Below, in pieces: positions 12,160 through 23,998 of a DNA stretch of 64,000 bases (positions within the stretch are counted from its first letter, which is position 1; the number at the start of each line of letters is the position of its first letter). The DNA is from Paraescarpia echinospica (Eukaryota; Annelida; Polychaeta; Sabellida; Siboglinidae). The stretch covers positions 28,701,328 to 28,765,327 of the forward strand of contig CM034541.1 of NCBI GenBank assembly GCA_020002185.1, read 5' to 3'. Below the pieces are notes generated by a model. That model was not told the DNA's origin and did no database searches. It saw only the letters and a program-made list of their open reading frames with translations. A program made the position numbers and the translations under genes.

Positions 12160-12780
12160 CAATAAAACAAAGGAAGTGACTTTGCCCATGGTCTAACACT
12201 GAGACATATCTGGCGCACACATTGTATGGTGAATATGGCGGATATGAAAATCGGATAAAGTTAACAGCAATATATTTGGAGTCGTTGCACCTGAAAACCT
12301 TGATATCGGGGGTATGGTTGTAGGTGATGTAGTTCTTACGATAGACGGATAATACGTTTCAACGAGTGTCATCTATTAAAATGGTGGATATTTTAATGTC
12401 GGCGACGGTTAAAAGAAACATATTTAAAATCGCCGAACCTGAATACCTATATTTTGATACCAACATAGCGGCTCTAGGTGATGTAGTCCTTTATAATATA
12501 ATAGGCTTTGACAGGTGCCATAATTAAAAATGGCGGATATTTGAATGTCAGCCAAGGTCAAAAGTAATATATCTGAAATCTCTCTGACCATAAATCTACA
12601 CATTGACATACACATGACGGCTCTGCATGACGTAATTGTTATGATATTGTTAAAAAGACGTATGTTTTGACACAAAAATGGTGGTTCTATGTAAAGCAGT
12701 TATTAAGGTATGCGCAAATTTTATTTGACAGCCATTTCGTAAAATGGCTGCCATGTCTTTCAAAAAAAATTATAATTGCC
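12160..12780. repeat. Diverged approximately 120-bp tandem units (ATGGCGGATAT family)
   Basis: Segments with AAAATGGTGGATAT / AATGGCGGATAT, AAAGTAATATAT and CTCTAGGTGATGTAGT recur about every 120 bp. The units are old and diverged. No coding potential. Confidence 0.5.
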
Positions 12781-13019
12781 TCCACCGTAGTTTTCTGTTG
12801 ACTGAGACCTTATAGCTGAAATTCATGCAACAAAAATCGCTTTTGGCAAGCGAATCTCAAGGGATCCAAATTTAGGCACGTCGTAAAGAATATCAGGAAC
12901 GATTGTTTGGAACGCTACGAGTGTCTTCAAGCCAGCTGTCTCCGCACGTTAACGGGCCACATCGCTGTCTTTCAGACATGTCTATCGGTTAACATACGAC
13001 CTATCTGTTTTGCAACGTC

Positions 13020-13728
13020 AATGGTCAAACAATGCGGCTGTTGCAAAGCGTACACTGGGGTAATTTCAGACTGCAGAAATAGTGCTTCCAAAATGATATG
13101 TTTTGTCCATGTGTAAACACAATGTCATAATGCCATATCTCTTATTTATATAGTCATAAGTTGGCTTCCATTTGTTTTCGGTTATTATGGTTAATTGTTA
13201 TCACATCACAATATTGAAATCATTTAAAATCTGCTTCGAAAAAACCCTATAGTAATTATAAATAGATACGACAATGCTTGACAAAATCATGCCATCAAAC
13301 ATACATTAAATAATTTGATTCGAAAATAGTTTATGTGGAAGTAGCACTTTGAGTTGGCGCTAGCCCCTATCTGTTGCAAAACGTTAGGGGCTAGCGCCAA
13401 CTCAAAGTGCTACTTCCACATAAACTATTTTCGAATCAAATTATTTAATGTATGTTTGATGGCATGATTTTGTCAAGCATTGTCGTATCTATTTATAATT
13501 ACTATAGGGTTTTTTCGAAGCAAATTTTAAATGATTTCAATATTGTGATGTGATAACAATTAACCATAATAACCGAAAACAAATGGAAGCCAACTTATGA
13601 CTATATAAATAAGAGATATGGCATTATGTGTTTACACATGGACAAAACATATCGTTTTGGAAGCACTATTTCTGCAGTCTGAAATTACCCCAGTATACGC
13701 TTTGCAACAGCCGCATTGTTTGACCATT
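13020..13728. repeat. Foldback element: two ~345-bp inverted arms around a 17-bp loop
   Basis: The left arm (13020-13368) and right arm (13386-13728) are near-perfect reverse complements with only scattered differences, separated by 17 bp (13369-13385). Outer ends read AATGGTCAAACAATGCGG. The arms carry no protein of known family. The same short peptide is read on both strands because of the palindrome. It could be a foldback or MITE-type transposon or a recent inverted duplication. I see no clear target duplication outside the arms. Confidence 0.9.
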
Positions 13729-14112
13729 AGTTGTCGTATGCTTACAAGAGAAAGCGGCGCCGGTGTACCCGTCTGGGAGGAGGTTCCGGTTTGAGAGTAA
13801 GTTCCGGTTCCGTTTTGTGTATTGTACATGCGCTTATACATGTACTTTCGGCCCGCCGCTGTACGGTCTGGGAGTTAGTTCCGGTCTACGTGTAAGTTCC
13901 GGTTCCGTTTTGCGTACACACTGTGCATGTCAAAGTTTAGCGCCTATTTGTTTTCTAATAATAAATCGCATTTATTTCCCCCTCCCTTACCAGACCCCCC
14001 CTTGCAACATTATTGATGTTTGAAGCTTAGCTTTATACCAAAATGACATAACAATAACATCAAGTAATTCCTACAGAATCATCTACTTATCTGTAAGGAG
14101 CAGCCGACTCAC

Positions 14113-14205
14113 AACAACGCTACGGAGGGCCGTGACGCTGATGCTGCCATCTGGCGAGTTCGTCGGAAGAGCGTTTACGAGTTCCTCATTATTATGCTGT
14201 TGCAT
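14113..14205 (-). CDS. Possible first coding exon of the aquaglyceroporin gene
   Basis: An ATG at 14205 opens 31 codons (start MQQHNNEELVNALPTN) to a donor TT|GTGAGTCGG in phase 0, which matches the phase-0 acceptor of the exon at 11754-11880. A hydrophilic N-terminus is expected for this family. The residues for the first half of TM1 (AEFLGT-like) would then lie in a further exon that I did not find. Tentative. Confidence 0.45.
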
Positions 14206-14502
14206 TCCAAACAAGAACACGGGGACGATGTAAAGTTACAAAATGCTATCATAAAAGGGTGGATTAATATGCGGTGCAATTATTCGACTCGTTGTTAGTT
14301 GATTACGTTGTAAAAAACATGTTATGACAAAGCCAAGCATGGGTTAGTGTCCTACATATTAACTGGGCGTCTGCATGGGTTACTAGTGCGACAAATCCAA
14401 TTGCATGGGTGATTGCCGAAGTATGTCATTGTCCTGGCGCGACCGTCATGCCTGGACGACCCTTGGCTAACATTACTCGTTATGCCACCAACGTCAGAGC
14501 GT

Positions 14503-14600
14503 CAACACACACACACACACGCACGCACGCACGCACACACACACGCACACACGCACACACACGCACACACACCACACATACACACACGCGCGCGCGCAGT
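14503..14600. repeat. (CA)n / (GCAC)n microsatellite
   Basis: Mixed CACA, GCAC and GCGC run directly upstream of the retrotransposon ORF1. Confidence 0.95.
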
Positions 14601-14642
14601 TCATCGTCGACTGCAGCACCGACTATCTCTGAGCGCGAAACA

Positions 14643-15017
14643 ATGCGAACGAACTTTGTCAACTTCGCGTTACAGAAGTTGAACGTCACAATTGAGCCGT
14701 ACGACATCACGGCGATAAACAATCTTCCACAGCGGCGTGATGGGAAACGTCCCATCATCGTCCAGTTTCACTCGGCCGACAAGAAAGCAGAGCTGATAAC
14801 GAAACGTGGTGCGTTGAGAGGAACGAACTTTTACGTAAATGACCATCTCTCAACCCATAACAGTGAACTCTTTCGCCAAGCGCGGCAGCTGAAGCGTGAC
14901 GGGAAGATACACAGCGCGTGGACGCAAAACTGCTGCGTCTACATCAAGATTCGCGAGGACGGGCAACGGCTCAAAGTGAAGACACTCGCTGATCTTGCGA
15001 GTGTTAGAAATCCGTAA
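14643..15017 (+). CDS. Retrotransposon family A ORF1 (nucleic-acid binding, FP25K/L1-ORF1-like)
   Basis: About 124 codons from the ATG at 14643. The readable core includes ITAINNLPQR, RPIIVQFHSADKKAEL, NFYVNDHLS and a C-terminal WTQNCCVYIKIREDGQRLKV. The order (interface helix, P-I-I-V-x-F strand, Y/F-V-N-D-H-L, W-T-x-N/D-G-x-V-Y-I-K) is that of the RNA-binding ORF1 C-terminal domain in L1-like elements and of baculoviral FP25K-like proteins. An upstream in-frame extension runs through the microsatellite and is unlikely to be natural. Stop TAA at 15015-15017. Confidence 0.6.
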   Translation: MRTNFVNFALQKLNVTIEPYDITAINNLPQRRDGKRPIIVQFHSADKKAELITKRGALRGTNFYVNDHLSTHNSELFRQARQLKRDGKIHSAWTQNCCVYIKIREDGQRLKVKTLADLASVRNP

Positions 15018-17870
15018 TTGATTTCTGTTATCGAAATGCCGGTGAACTCATTGGACACACTCCCGTTTGCGGGAATATGTGATGATGAATTTATGTTCAT
15101 TCAGTCTGATTTCGAATTTCGCCAACATGTCACTGATCAATTTGATCAACTGAACTTTCGTTCTTTCCAATATTCTGATTATACAGCCCATGACCAAGAA
15201 AGCAATATTGATCCTGAATATAACTTCTATAATCATATCTCATCAAACTGTAGATATTATTCTGAACAGAAATTTAACGATATTCTCAGTACGTCACGTG
15301 GTAATTCTGGTAGGAATATATCATTTGTTCATTTTAAGGCGCGCAGCTTGAATGCAAATTTTGAAAATATACATAATTACTTAGAATAATTTAATATGGA
15401 CTTTGACATTATTGTTATTACCTAGACATCACAATCCAATCAGACTACCCGGTTTCAACTACCAGGTTATACATATTTTCACATTGTAAGGAACTATAAA
15501 CAAGGAGGTGGTGTGGCTCTATACGCCAAAGAAATTATCGATTGTTCTATTATATCCAGTAAATCAACAGTTGTAAAGGATGTATTTGAAGAACACGTCT
15601 GACGTATCTTTATTTTGTGATAACAATGACCGCCTATTTAATCAAACTGCAGTTAAGAAAACTATATTCATGTCGATCACCAACTGTTATGTAAAGAACT
15701 TGAACTTGAAAATGGCATTTGTGGAAGCGCGTATAATTGAATAAGTAGTTTTCGGGAAAATGTTCATCAAGTTGGAAGAATAATTAAATAAAAAAAATTC
15801 TTAATTCACAACTATATAAACCCGACTCACTTCGACGTTTCGACCACCTTTCTTCCCTAAAATTACTATGCCAACACGACTTTCAGAATATCATGGAACA
15901 CTCATTGATAATTTGTTATGCAATTTGTCAAAAGGATTCTTCAAATCCTCAGCTGGTATTTTAGTGAGCAATATTTCTGATCACTTTCCGTACTTTCTAA
16001 GTCAGGATTATGTTGAAACCACTAGTGCAATACCAAGGTTTATACGAATAAAACAACAAAGTCCTGACTCGCTCAATAAATTTAAAATTGAAATAATAAA
16101 CTCAAATATTTATAATAAACTTAACACAGATACTCATGCGGATCCGAATGAAAACTACGATATCCTCGATGAAATTGTTACTGCAGCTATGGATAAATTT
16201 ATACCTATTAAAGTAATTAAATTTAACAAGTATAAACATAAGAAAACTCCTTGGATTACCAATTGCATTATTGTGTCGATAAAATTTAGAAACAAATTGT
16301 ATTCGAGAATGAAAACGACTCAAGTAAATACAGAGCATTATCACGAACTTAAAACTGACTTACATACTTATAATAAAATTCTTAAGAGTAATATTAGATT
16401 AGCTAAACAGACGCATTACCAATTCAGTTTTGAAAAGCATAAGCATAGTGTTAAAAAGACGTGGTGCTTAATTAAAGAAATTATTCAGAAAAGTCAAAAG
16501 AAAGAAAAATTTCCAGATTTGTTCAAAGTCGATGGGGAAATGACTGGTGACAAATGCATTATTGCAAACAAATTTAACACGTTTTTTACTAATGCTGGTC
16601 CTACTCTAGTCTCTAAAACAACTACTAGTGGAGGTAAATCATACAAAGATTACCTGAAAAACCCGATATTGCACACCTTCAGATTTAATCCGATTGACAT
16701 GGAAACTACTGTTAATACAATTGATCGGTTACCTCCAAAATCAAGTTGTGGAAAAGACGGTATTTCAACACAATTACTAAAAGTGATAAAAAATGATATC
16801 AGCAAAGCAGTCACTCTAATTATTAATAAATCAATAATAACTGTTTTTTTCCAGACAAATTAAAAATTGCAAAAGTCATACCCCTTTTCAAAAAAGGTGA
16901 TGTTTCTGATTTTAACAATTATCGTCCTATTTCTATCCTGCCAGTGATTTCAAAAAAATTTGAAAGGGTTGTGTTTGATCAAATTCACGATTACTTCCAT
17001 TCTAAAGCATTATACTACAATAACCAATATGGATTTAGAAAGAAACATTCTACTAAGCTTGCTACACTCGAAATCATAGACAGAATTATACAAGAACTTG
17101 ATAAATCGGTTACTCCAATAAATATATACCTTGATTTATCAAAAGTATTTGACACAATTGATCACAATATATTGGTACAGAAGTTAAATTACTATGGATT
17201 AAATGACAAGGCTCTGGACCTTTGTAAGAGTTATTTACAAAATCGTAAGCAGTATGTAGTATTTGAAAATGTTAAGTCTAAGGAAATAGTCATCAACACT
17301 GGTGTCCCCCAAGGTTCAATTTTAGGGCCGCTCTTATTTATTATATATATATATATATATAAATGATATAGCACTTTCTAGTGACCTTTTCAAATTCATA
17401 ACTTACTAGTAGACTAAAAACGTTTAATGATTCAGAAGGCCAAATGCGAAGTGAAAATATTAACAAAGAACTAACAAAGATTAGTAATTGGTTAAAAGCT
17501 AATAAACTGTCACTAAATGCCAAAAAGACTAAATTGATGAATTTTCATATGCCTCAAAAGAAAATAGAATACCCTGTGTTACAAATAGATGGGGCACACT
17601 TTGAATGTGTAAATTATTTCAATTTTTTAGGCATCACAATAAATAACCATTTAAACTGGCAGAGTCATACAAACAAAATAGCAAATAAAATCTCTAAAAC
17701 AATAGGCATACTAAATAAACTTAAACATTTTTTACCACCTAATACATTATATATTATGTACAATGCTCTTATTCTCCCTCATATTAATTATGGCTTATTT
17801 TTATGGGGTCATCAGGCACATCGAATTTTTTAATTACAGAAAAAAGCAATACGAATAATATCCTTAAGTA
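15018..17870 (+). pseudogene. Retrotransposon family A ORF2 (endonuclease-reverse transcriptase), broken
   Basis: Endonuclease start ISFVHFKARSLNANFENI near 15320, then a degraded stretch (15390-15860). The endonuclease C-terminus NISDHFPYFLSQ is near 15970, followed by a linker with KFNKYKHKKTPWIT near 16220. Reverse transcriptase motifs: NNYRPISILPVISK (broken at ~16860), IYLDLSKVFDTIDH near 17130 and NTGVPQGSILGPLLF near 17300. A (TA)n tract at 17342-17362 interrupts the frame, and the catalytic F/YADD segment that should follow is missing before a stop near 17407. Thumb residues continue at 17444-17833. The copy cannot be active. Confidence 0.8.
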
Positions 17871-17974
17871 AATATAATGCTCACACAAGTCCTATTTTTA
17901 AAAGACTTCGTTGCTAAAGTTGAATGACATTTATAAAATCCAACAATTAAAATTTTACTATAAATTAATTAACA

Positions 17975-19925
17975 ATCTTTAACCCTACTACTTCAATGTT
18001 TTTCCAAACACACACATCTATAATATTCATCAGCACTGCACACGTGAAAGAAATAATCTGTATATGTCCAGATTCAAACATGAATTTGCAAAATAATGCA
18101 TTAGATACAACATAGTTGAGACAGTTAACAATACACCAAGTATTATCATTAATAAAATTTACACCCACAGTCTGTATTCATTAAAACCACAGTTCTATTG
18201 TCGGGTTTACAGCTACGACCTCTAAAAATCAAATATCTATTCTTAGTACCGTTACAATTTACACAGTATTCGCCTGCATAGTTTTCGCATATATCGATTA
18301 AAACCTTGAGTCCAGATCTTGTGGGTATTAACAAAGTGAGATCTGCGTATCCGACGCAACCCGTATAGTGCTTGCCCTTGTGGCATCCCACTCCACTCTT
18401 TTCAAACTATTCAAACAATCCATCCGTGTATATGGAGAAAAGAATAGGAGAAAAGATTGCTCCCTGTTTGACTCCGTTACATTTTTGTTTAGTATACATA
18501 TACAACAGCAGTCTTAATACCAGAGGTGATACCATACGTTTTAGAACTACTCCAAAAAGCTTGCAATAATTGACCATGTCGAATGCTTTGCTGGCATCTA
18601 ACATGAGTGCATACACATTACTGCCATTTGCATTATAATAACTGATTGTCTCCATCATAACATATGTGCATTGAGTAGTGGACATATTTGGTATAAATCC
18701 AAATTGCAAATGCGATGTGGCAACCGCACTTCGTTCCTTAGATAGTACAACAACATCAAACAGTTTGGCAACAGTGTTACCAAGAGTAATCGCTCTAAAA
18801 TTGTTGGATGTACATACTAATTGTCTCTTGTCTTTTGGTATAGGAACTATAGTTCCCACTAACATTGAGTCGGGGCTAAAACCATATATCAACATATTGT
18901 TAAAAAGTAAAACTAACAGCACAAAGAGTATTTTTGGACCATGTATAATATGATGAGAATAGAGACCCTCTTCACCATCCGACTTACCCAGCTTCAGTCG
19001 CTGGACGCCTTCGATAACCTCATCAACTGATATATCACACGCAATATTTTCTTTAATCTGCTTGTTTATCTTCGTATTTATAGCACTCATGTCATCAACA
19101 TCATATGACACACTGTTGTAGGGGTGATTATATTTATCGGAAAACATTTGTGCTATTTCTTCATCACCTACCACACCATCAATACTTGAAGGCAAGAATT
19201 TATTACTGCCTTTTATCCGGCGTACCTCAGACCACAAGTCCCGGTTTCTATTTTATAATGGCTTCGAATTCTGTCATCCTCTCTCATAATATGTCTAACC
19301 GCCATATGATACCGAGCTCTTGTTATACGCCTAATTTCTGTAATGTCACCCTGATGAGGCTTTCCCACTGCTCGTCACTGTCGATGCCAGAAAAAAATAG
19401 CCTCCTGTTTCAGGTGTTCAACATCTTTTGACCACCCAGGAAGTTTCCTTCCGCCACCAGTTGAATTAGGGTTGTTTTTAGGACAGGTGGTAGGAATACA
19501 TTCCGATGATTCTATGCACATATTTAATATATCATTGTATATACTCTAGATAATTCTTTCTCATGTTTTTTACACATTACATTCTTACACAGCAAAGCCT
19601 CTTTGTCGTATTGTAACATGGAGAGTTTATACTCAAGATCACTACTGTATTGGTTAATGAGTTTCGTACTGGCTTTATGCCATGCTAGTTTGTGACAATA
19701 GTTCCTTTCGAACATGTGGTCTACATTTATATCTAACCTAACTTTAAGTGGTACATGGTCAGAAAACAACAAGTCTGTAACAGAACATTCGAGCACCTTC
19801 TGTCCTAAATTGGCCGTGGTTAAAAAATGATCAATTCTGGAGATAAAACCGTTTGGACTTACATAAGTATATGGCACTTGCGCATCTGGGGCATCTATAC
19901 ATACCGTAAGATTAAAATCTATTTC
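17975..19925 (-). mobile_element. Non-LTR retrotransposon fragment, family B, reversed and broken
   Basis: On the minus strand, endonuclease residues with DHFLTT...LLFSDHVPLKV lie at 19524-19877. A reverse transcriptase frame of 276 codons follows (18407-19237) with GTIVPIPKDKRQ, LMLDASKAFDMV and GVKQGAIFSPILFSIYTDG. After a frame break, GYADLTLLIPTRSGLKVL lies at 18149-18391: YADL instead of YADD, so the catalytic site is mutated. The element is truncated at both ends. The GRSCKPDNRTV segment at its 3' side recurs at 35838. Confidence 0.8.
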
Positions 19926-19974
19926 TAGTCAAATCTGTATTTATGTTACCCCCGTATATAACGTGAGCGGGGTT

Positions 19975-20145
19975 GTAAGTGTGTATTACTTATTGACTGG
20001 GGGTCTGCATGGGTTAGTGGTCTACATATTAACTGGGGGTCTGCTTGGATTAGTGGTCTACATATTAAGTGGGGGTCTGTATGGGTTAGTGGTCTACATA
20101 TTAACTGGGGGTCTGCATGGGTTAGTGGTCTACATATTAACGGAC
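19975..20145. repeat. 36-bp tandem repeat, about four units
   Basis: Units contain GGGGGTCTGCATGGGTTAGT and GGTCTACATATTAA. A related single copy is seen near 14340-14390. The repetitive frames on both strands are artefacts. Confidence 0.9.
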
Positions 20146-20504
20146 AGACAAATATGTATACATAACAAGCAAGTTTCCGTAACATTTCTACAGGGAATAA
20201 CATTTTGAGATAATTTCTTTTACAATGGCACATGGTTTAAGAACACATTTATGTAAATATGACAAATATACTCACAACATTATAGTTCATATTTTGGTGA
20301 GAAACATTCGCTAACATAAATGACATGTTTACACACACGTGGACGTGAATGCCAATATTATTTCAATTGTTGTTTGTTGTCATCAATTAATCACTGCTGC
20401 TTCATTACCAGAGATAATATATAGTACATTTTATGATTATAAAATTGATGCACGACAGTCAAGACGGACGTCACATTTTGAAGGCAACACCTCTCTACTA
20501 ATCG

Positions 20505-20732
<228 letters not shown>

Positions 20733-23595
20733 CTGTCGCTAGGAGTCCAAAGGGTGCATTTAAAAAGCTTAAGAGGAATAGCTGTTTTTACAAAAACAAA
20801 AACAGAAAACAAGTATGGTTTGATAAGAACATGACCCGGATCTCATAATCGTGCTATTCGTTTGTCAATTGTTTGGTGGTACATGTAGTGTTTTTCAACT
20901 GTAATATACAGTTTTGCCACTTACTACAAATAGAAAGGTTCCTAGACATTCAGCGAGCCCATAACGAATGAGAACATTTCGTATCCTGAGACGAGCAGCA
21001 ACCTGCGCCGTGAAACGTGCGCAGCTGCTTTCAGACATGACGAACACTCAGTTACTGAAGAAGGTGTTTGCGAAATACCGTAACATTTTCTGTGCTCCAC
21101 TCTGACCCAAGGCAATGGGCTAAACACCGCCCACTTACCCCAAAACATATCATATGTTAACGCCCCTGTGCTGATTGCATTCACAAGACGCCACTCCTAT
21201 AAGGACATTTCATGTTTACCAACACGTTACGTCACTTTTGCACATGCGCAGTACGCTGGCTGACAAAACACACCAGCCAGCCGAGCTTCTGCGAACAAAG
21301 GCCCGTTGCAACGCTTGAGTAGACATGGATAGCTAGTGGTCTGTGTAGGCGAATGCGGTAGATGTTAGTGTGAGATGTCGATATCTAAAAAAAATTGAAT
21401 ACGATGACGGCTCTGATAAGTTGCCAGATCCGTATTTTATTAAGAACGGCTGGGGAAATGATCCGCGTCTGTGGCCTGATTCATCCTCGCGCGTCAGGGG
21501 TCGCTGCTACTGATTACGTCAGTGCCAGCCAGCAATACACCCTGGCTGTTCGCTTTGCAAAACTCTAAATTTAAGCTCAGCCTATGGAACTGCTCACTAG
21601 ATCAATGGATGTGGGCAGGTCAGGTGATAGTGTACTCTTGGTTATCGAAATGAGCCAAAGATCAAAGGGTTTTACCATATAAAAAATGCCGAAAGGAGCA
21701 GACTTTGCCATATAAAAAAATGGGTAATTAATTGCTAAATACATAAACAAACAAATACAAAATGGGTTTAAGGAGACCCTGATTACCACTAATTAACCCC
21801 AAATTAGCACTAATTAACCTGTAATTATTCTTTAAAATATACATTTCAGACTCACCAGAACGCCCCTGTAGGGATGGCGGGGAGTGGATTTTTATCTCAA
21901 CGCCGGCAACCAATGTTTATTACCAAATTGTTTTCTGTATGAGTCATAATCCTATTGTGTTTTGTGCAAGCCGTATCTAGGACGCATATTAATATTCGCA
22001 TGGGGAAAATAGCGTGCGCTGTTTGTAAGTCGGGATTGCTATTGGTAAAAGACCCTCTTTGTTAGCATTAGAGCGTGCATAACTGGAGCGTGTGTAAGAC
22101 TGTCGACACAGACCGCTATTGCTCAGACGGGTGCTTAACTTAAGCTGGTGAGTTCTCCGGCGTGTGGCTGTATTGGAGTATCAACGCTTGTTTTATGGAA
22201 CAGAACGTGTAAGGTAAGGCAGATTTATAGCAAGGCTACCCGGTTTATTAGCTCGTCACCCATACCTCTTTTGAGATCAACCCCTACTTCACACACGTTG
22301 TATCATAGCCTTGTGAACGTCTCCCGGACACATTTGTCGATGCAAACGGTGACTTTCTATGCACTACATGGACGGAATTAGCTAGTACAGAGAAACGAAG
22401 GCTAGTATACACACGCGTTTTGAAAGACACAAAGACGGTAGGTGCATCATTGTAACATTTTAATACCACTCATCGCCGTGTGCAAGCGCATAGTGAAAGC
22501 CCCAGGGTGGGATCTCCGGAATGTCGCCTCCGTGTGCAGCCGTGGATCTTCCACGGATGGGGTTGACCGGCTGAGGCCAGGGCTGAGGCCAGAAGTCTCT
22601 GCAAGGGGGAACATCTACCAAAACAAGGGGGAACATCTACCAAAACAGGCGTCGAGCTAAATGAAACAAGAGGACCGTTTACTATCCGTATAAATTCACA
22701 AGAACTGGGAAGTGAAGTGATGTATCGTGTCTTTTTTGTGGTTGTAGCTGTAAACTGGGCGTAATGCATTGTGTATCGAAACTCACTCGGCCTCTTACCC
22801 CCTCCGAGTCCGACGCTGCCAGATTCGGGGGTTGCCCGCGGAAGTCGTCCCAATTCGGTTGCATCCAATGCGGCGCATACCGCTGTTCTTCCACGTATTT
22901 TGCCATACAGTCACAAAAGTACCAGGTGTTATTACGATATGTGTCAAACTAGGGTTTTATAACAGTGAGTGAGTGGAGAGTGAGTGCTTTGTAAACGAAA
23001 ACTAGCTAGTATACGTTCAATGCCCGGGCGCGCCTGACGGTGTCAAGCCAGTATTTCAGACCGATACACAAAACGAACAGCGCCGTTAAAAACATCATGA
23101 AACAATGAAGACACTAGAGGGGACGTGCCTCCTGTCACGTAGCCGTATCTGAAGGTCACAGAAGAGGACTTCGTGCACGTAGTCACTTAGACACAATATG
23201 GGTAGTACGTGCCTGAAAGTTTAAAGTCAATAAAGACTTATAAACGAATAAACATTAACAATTATACTGTACAACGCAAAACTGACTGGTCAAGAAATCT
23301 CTAGTAACTTTATTTTGGAAAATGAACTTAATACTAACAGCGTAGCAAACACCAAAACGAAATGCACTTAACGTGACGTTTAGGGTCTTTATAAAATTAA
23401 CGACCTTCGCTAGACGGAGTCTGTGACTGTTTGCACGTATCTCTGTTTGCGTAAAGCGTATAAATAGGGGGCCGACTGCAAACGCGTTTTGTTGTGTGCA
23501 GTGTGCACTGATAAAAAGTTACTTTTATGAGCTGAAAGATGGCGTAAGCGAGCAACACTAAGATACAACAGGATGCGGCCATGGAGCAAGCGCCC
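20733..23595. other. No gene recognised
   Basis: About 2.9 kb. At 22680-22900 several overlapping frames are open on both strands; a minus frame reads RYAPHWMQPNWDDFRGQPPN, which I could not assign. No splice-bounded exon, RNA gene or mobile element was recognised. Confidence 0.4.
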
Positions 23596-23599
23596 CAAT

Positions 23600-23937
23600 A
23601 CGAACCAGTCTATATAAAATGTATGTAGTTGGACACCTAAAAACATAGTCAGTATATACACTGTATATATTTGGAGACGTAAAAACATAGTCACTGTATA
23701 CACTGTATGTATTTGGACACCTAAAAACATAGTCACTATATACACTGTATGTATTTGGACACCTAAAAACATAGTCACTATATACACTGTATGTATTTGG
23801 ACACCTAAAACATAGTCACTACTGTATATATTTGGACACCTAAAACATACTCACTATATACACTGTATGTACTTGGTCACCTAAAATCTAGTCACTATAT
23901 ATACATTATGTATTTGGACACCTAAAACATAGTCGCT

Positions 23938-23998
<61 letters not shown>

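Larger units (their letters stand above)
14600..17960 (+). mobile_element. Non-LTR retrotransposon, family A, near full-length but broken
   Basis: ORF1 (to 15017) is followed almost directly by ORF2 remnants with endonuclease, linker, reverse transcriptase and thumb segments in order (15018-17870). The two reading units abut at 15017/15018. Family A also occurs inverted at 38630-40250. The 5' end is not defined because it merges with a microsatellite. Confidence 0.8.
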
